Part shown: positions 15,653 through 17,049 of the stretch, in pieces
How positions within the stretch are numbered: the stretch's first letter is position 1
How the letters are laid out: every line of letters starts with the position of its first letter
Source of the DNA: Candidatus Omnitrophota bacterium
Lineage (GTDB): Bacteria; Omnitrophota; Koll11; Gygaellales; Profunditerraquicolaceae
Length of the DNA: 17,049 bases
Reading direction: 5' to 3'
Assembly: GCA_028717765.1 (NCBI GenBank)
Contig: JAQUNE010000009.1
Location: 1 to 17,049 of the forward strand
Translations under genes and position numbers: made by a program
The notes under the pieces: model-generated
Database searches by the model: none
What the model was told of the DNA's origin: nothing
The model's input: only the letters and a program-made list of their open reading frames with translations

Positions 15653-16549
15653 TTAGACCCTTTCTCCCACGCGCAATTTTGCACTTCGGCTTGAAGGATT
15701 TTCTGCAATTTCATCCTCTTTTGGCGTCAGTGGCTTAGGTGTAATAATTTTGATTACTCCGGCCGAGGCGAATCCTCGAAAACTAAATTTTACGATCCGA
15801 TCTTCCAGTGAATGAAAAGAAATTACACAGATCCTGGCTTTCTTATTTAATAAACCGACGGTCTTTTCTAATGCTGCCTGCAATGTTTCTAACTCGCGGT
15901 TTACGGCAATGCGCACCGCCTGAAAAGTCCGTGTTGCAGGATGTATCCGGTAATAACGATGCTTATATGGTAGTGCCCTAATCACTACTTCGGATAATTC
16001 CCGGGTTGTAGAGATCGGATGCTTCTGCCTTTCTCTTACTAAATACCTGGCGATACGATTATGCCATCTCTCTTCTCCGAAATTACGCAGTAACGTGGAG
16101 ATCTCCTCTTCATTAAGGTTATTTACCAGGTCATAGGCAGAGATATAACTATTCCTGTCTAAGCGCATATCCAAAGGCCCCTCGTTTTGGAAACTAAATC
16201 CGCGTTCGGGATCCTCTAACTGTAAAGAAGAAACTCCTAGGTCAAAAATGATCGCGTCAACTTTTTTTACCTTGAGGCTCCCAAGGATCTTGTCAATATC
16301 CACGAAGTTGCCATAAACAAATTCGGTAGAATTCTTAAATGCGCTTAACCTCTCTTTGGCAATTTTTAAACCCTCACTATCGCGGTCAATACCTATCAAC
16401 TTGCCTCCAGGAGAAATTTTTTCCAGTATTGCTAAGCTATGCCCTCCGGTACCTAACGTCGCATCCACCACTACTTTACCCGGGGCTAAATTTAAATAAT
16501 CTATTGACTCCCGTAACATTACCGGGATATGATATTTTGTTTGAAGCAT
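15653..16549 (-). CDS. rsmH: 16S rRNA m4C1402 N4-methyltransferase RsmH (MraW)
   Basis: RsmH methylates N4 of cytidine 1402 in the 16S rRNA decoding centre using S-adenosylmethionine. The 298 residues carry YHIPVMLRESID (6-17), the SAM-binding DATLGTGGHSLAIL (29-42), GIDRD (53-57), IIFDLGVSSLQLEDPERGFSF (100-120), PLDMRLDR (125-132), RIHPATRTFQAVRIAVNREL (201-220) and ISFHSLEDRIVK (243-254), all typical of the family. Its ATG shares one base with the mraZ TGA stop (TGATG), a coupled arrangement; the upstream Shine-Dalgarno is weak. Confidence 0.97.
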   Translation of the reverse strand: MLQTKYHIPVMLRESIDYLNLAPGKVVVDATLGTGGHSLAILEKISPGGKLIGIDRDSEGLKIAKERLSAFKNSTEFVYGNFVDIDKILGSLKVKKVDAIIFDLGVSSLQLEDPERGFSFQNEGPLDMRLDRNSYISAYDLVNNLNEEEISTLLRNFGEERWHNRIARYLVRERQKHPISTTRELSEVVIRALPYKHRYYRIHPATRTFQAVRIAVNRELETLQAALEKTVGLLNKKARICVISFHSLEDRIVKFSFRGFASAGVIKIITPKPLTPKEDEIAENPSSRSAKLRVGERV

Positions 16550-16986
16550 CAGACATCCATCAACTTTTCGGCAATCTCCTCAAAGGACTGCCGGGAATTT
16601 CCGTAAAACTCCCCCCATTTGTCGCGTGCCCAAATTTCAACTCTATTAGAAACGCCAACAACCATTACTTCTTTCTTGATCTGCGCGAAATCTTTTAGAT
16701 ATGCGGGTAACAAGATCCTCCCCTGACGATCGGGAACTAATTCTACAGCGCCGGAAAAATATAAACGATTAAAAGTACGCGCCTGCTGTTTGGTAAAAGA
16801 TATGGCTTTAAATTTCGCTTCCTGCGCGCGCCACTCTTCTTCGGCAAACATAAAAAGGCATTTATCTAAACCTCGGGTAGCATAGAATTTTTCCACAAAA
16901 TTCCCCTTAGCAACTTCCCGAAATTTGGCAGGTAAAATCAAACGACCTTTACGGTCTATGGAATGTAAATATTCGCCATAGAACAT
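16549..16986 (-). CDS. mraZ: Transcriptional regulator MraZ
   Basis: MraZ is a small DNA-binding protein of the AbrB/SpoVT-like fold that forms ring-shaped oligomers and, in studied bacteria, represses its own dcw operon by binding direct repeats in the leader. The 145 residues contain two copies of the characteristic motif, DRKGR (11-15, followed by LILPAKFR) and DRQGR (86-90, followed by ILLPAYL). The start ATG at 16986 has a GGGGG run about 10 nt upstream, inside the proposed operator. It is the first gene of the cluster. Confidence 0.96.
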   Translation of the reverse strand: MFYGEYLHSIDRKGRLILPAKFREVAKGNFVEKFYATRGLDKCLFMFAEEEWRAQEAKFKAISFTKQQARTFNRLYFSGAVELVPDRQGRILLPAYLKDFAQIKKEVMVVGVSNRVEIWARDKWGEFYGNSRQSFEEIAEKLMDV

Positions 16987-16998
16987 AGCTCTCTATCC

Positions 16999-17023
16999 CC
17001 CACTCTTAACCACTTTAATCCAC
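16999..17023 (-). promoter_or_regulatory. Putative MraZ operator: three GTGG boxes at 10-bp spacing
   Basis: On the minus strand GTGGA, GTGGT and GTGGG begin at 17023, 17013 and 17003, exactly 10 bp apart. In species studied so far, MraZ binds direct repeats of a TGGG/GTGGG-like pentamer with 5-bp spacers upstream of mraZ; the geometry here matches that rule. The third box merges with the GGGGG run that serves as the mraZ ribosome binding site, so bound MraZ would cover it. Binding is predicted, not observed. Confidence 0.8.
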
Positions 17024-17025
17024 TT

Positions 17026-17040
17026 AGTATGCCAAGTATA
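17026..17040 (-). promoter_or_regulatory. Possible -10 elements of the mraZ promoter
   Basis: TATACT (17040-17035) and CATACT (17031-17026) on the minus strand both resemble a sigma-70 -10 box and lie just upstream of the operator repeats. The corresponding -35 positions fall outside or at the very edge of the window, so the promoter cannot be confirmed. Confidence 0.35.
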
Positions 17041-17049
17041 GAGAAAATC

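Overview
The window is an almost complete dcw (division and cell wall) cluster. Every gene lies on the minus strand, so transcription runs from the right edge (mraZ, about 16986) to the left edge (a YggS-family gene cut by position 1). Read in transcription order the genes are mraZ, rsmH, ftsL, ftsI, murE, murF, mraY, murD, ftsW, murG, murC, murB, ddl, ftsQ, ftsA, a 62-residue Cys-containing peptide, and yggS. From mraZ to yggS, neighbours overlap by 1 to 38 nt or sit 0 to 74 nt apart. No stretch over 300 bases lacks a gene, and there are no RNA genes, insertion sequences or CRISPR arrays.

Organism: the DNA is moderately AT-rich. MurE carries the DNPR signature of the meso-diaminopimelate type, and the long mraZ-to-ftsA order with ddl-ftsQ-ftsA at its end fits a diderm bacterium. 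Together with short repeat arrays inside genes, this makes me think of an uncultured PVC-type lineage such as Omnitrophota. That placement is a memory-based inference and is not proven here.

Right part (about 12000-17049): three GTGG boxes at exact 10-bp spacing lie just upstream of mraZ and look like the MraZ self-regulation operator. Next come the 16S rRNA methyltransferase RsmH, the divisome protein FtsL, the septal transpeptidase FtsI (PBP) and MurE. The only sizeable gap in this part, 74 nt between ftsL and ftsI, holds a hairpin and an unclear ftsI start.

Middle (about 3900-12060): MurF, MraY, MurD, FtsW, MurG, MurC and MurB. With MurE and Ddl these make lipid II precursors from UDP-MurNAc; FtsW and FtsI then polymerise and crosslink the glycan at the septum.

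Left part (1-3942): Ddl, FtsQ and FtsA, then the place where ftsZ is normally expected. It holds a small ORF with a strong ribosome binding site encoding a Lys-rich, four-Cys peptide, followed by yggS.

The two most notable features are (1) ftsZ missing from its usual slot, with an orphan RiPP-precursor-like peptide in its place, and (2) three short tandem arrays, all of period 7 bp but with different unit sequences, embedded in frame within yggS, ddl and murE.
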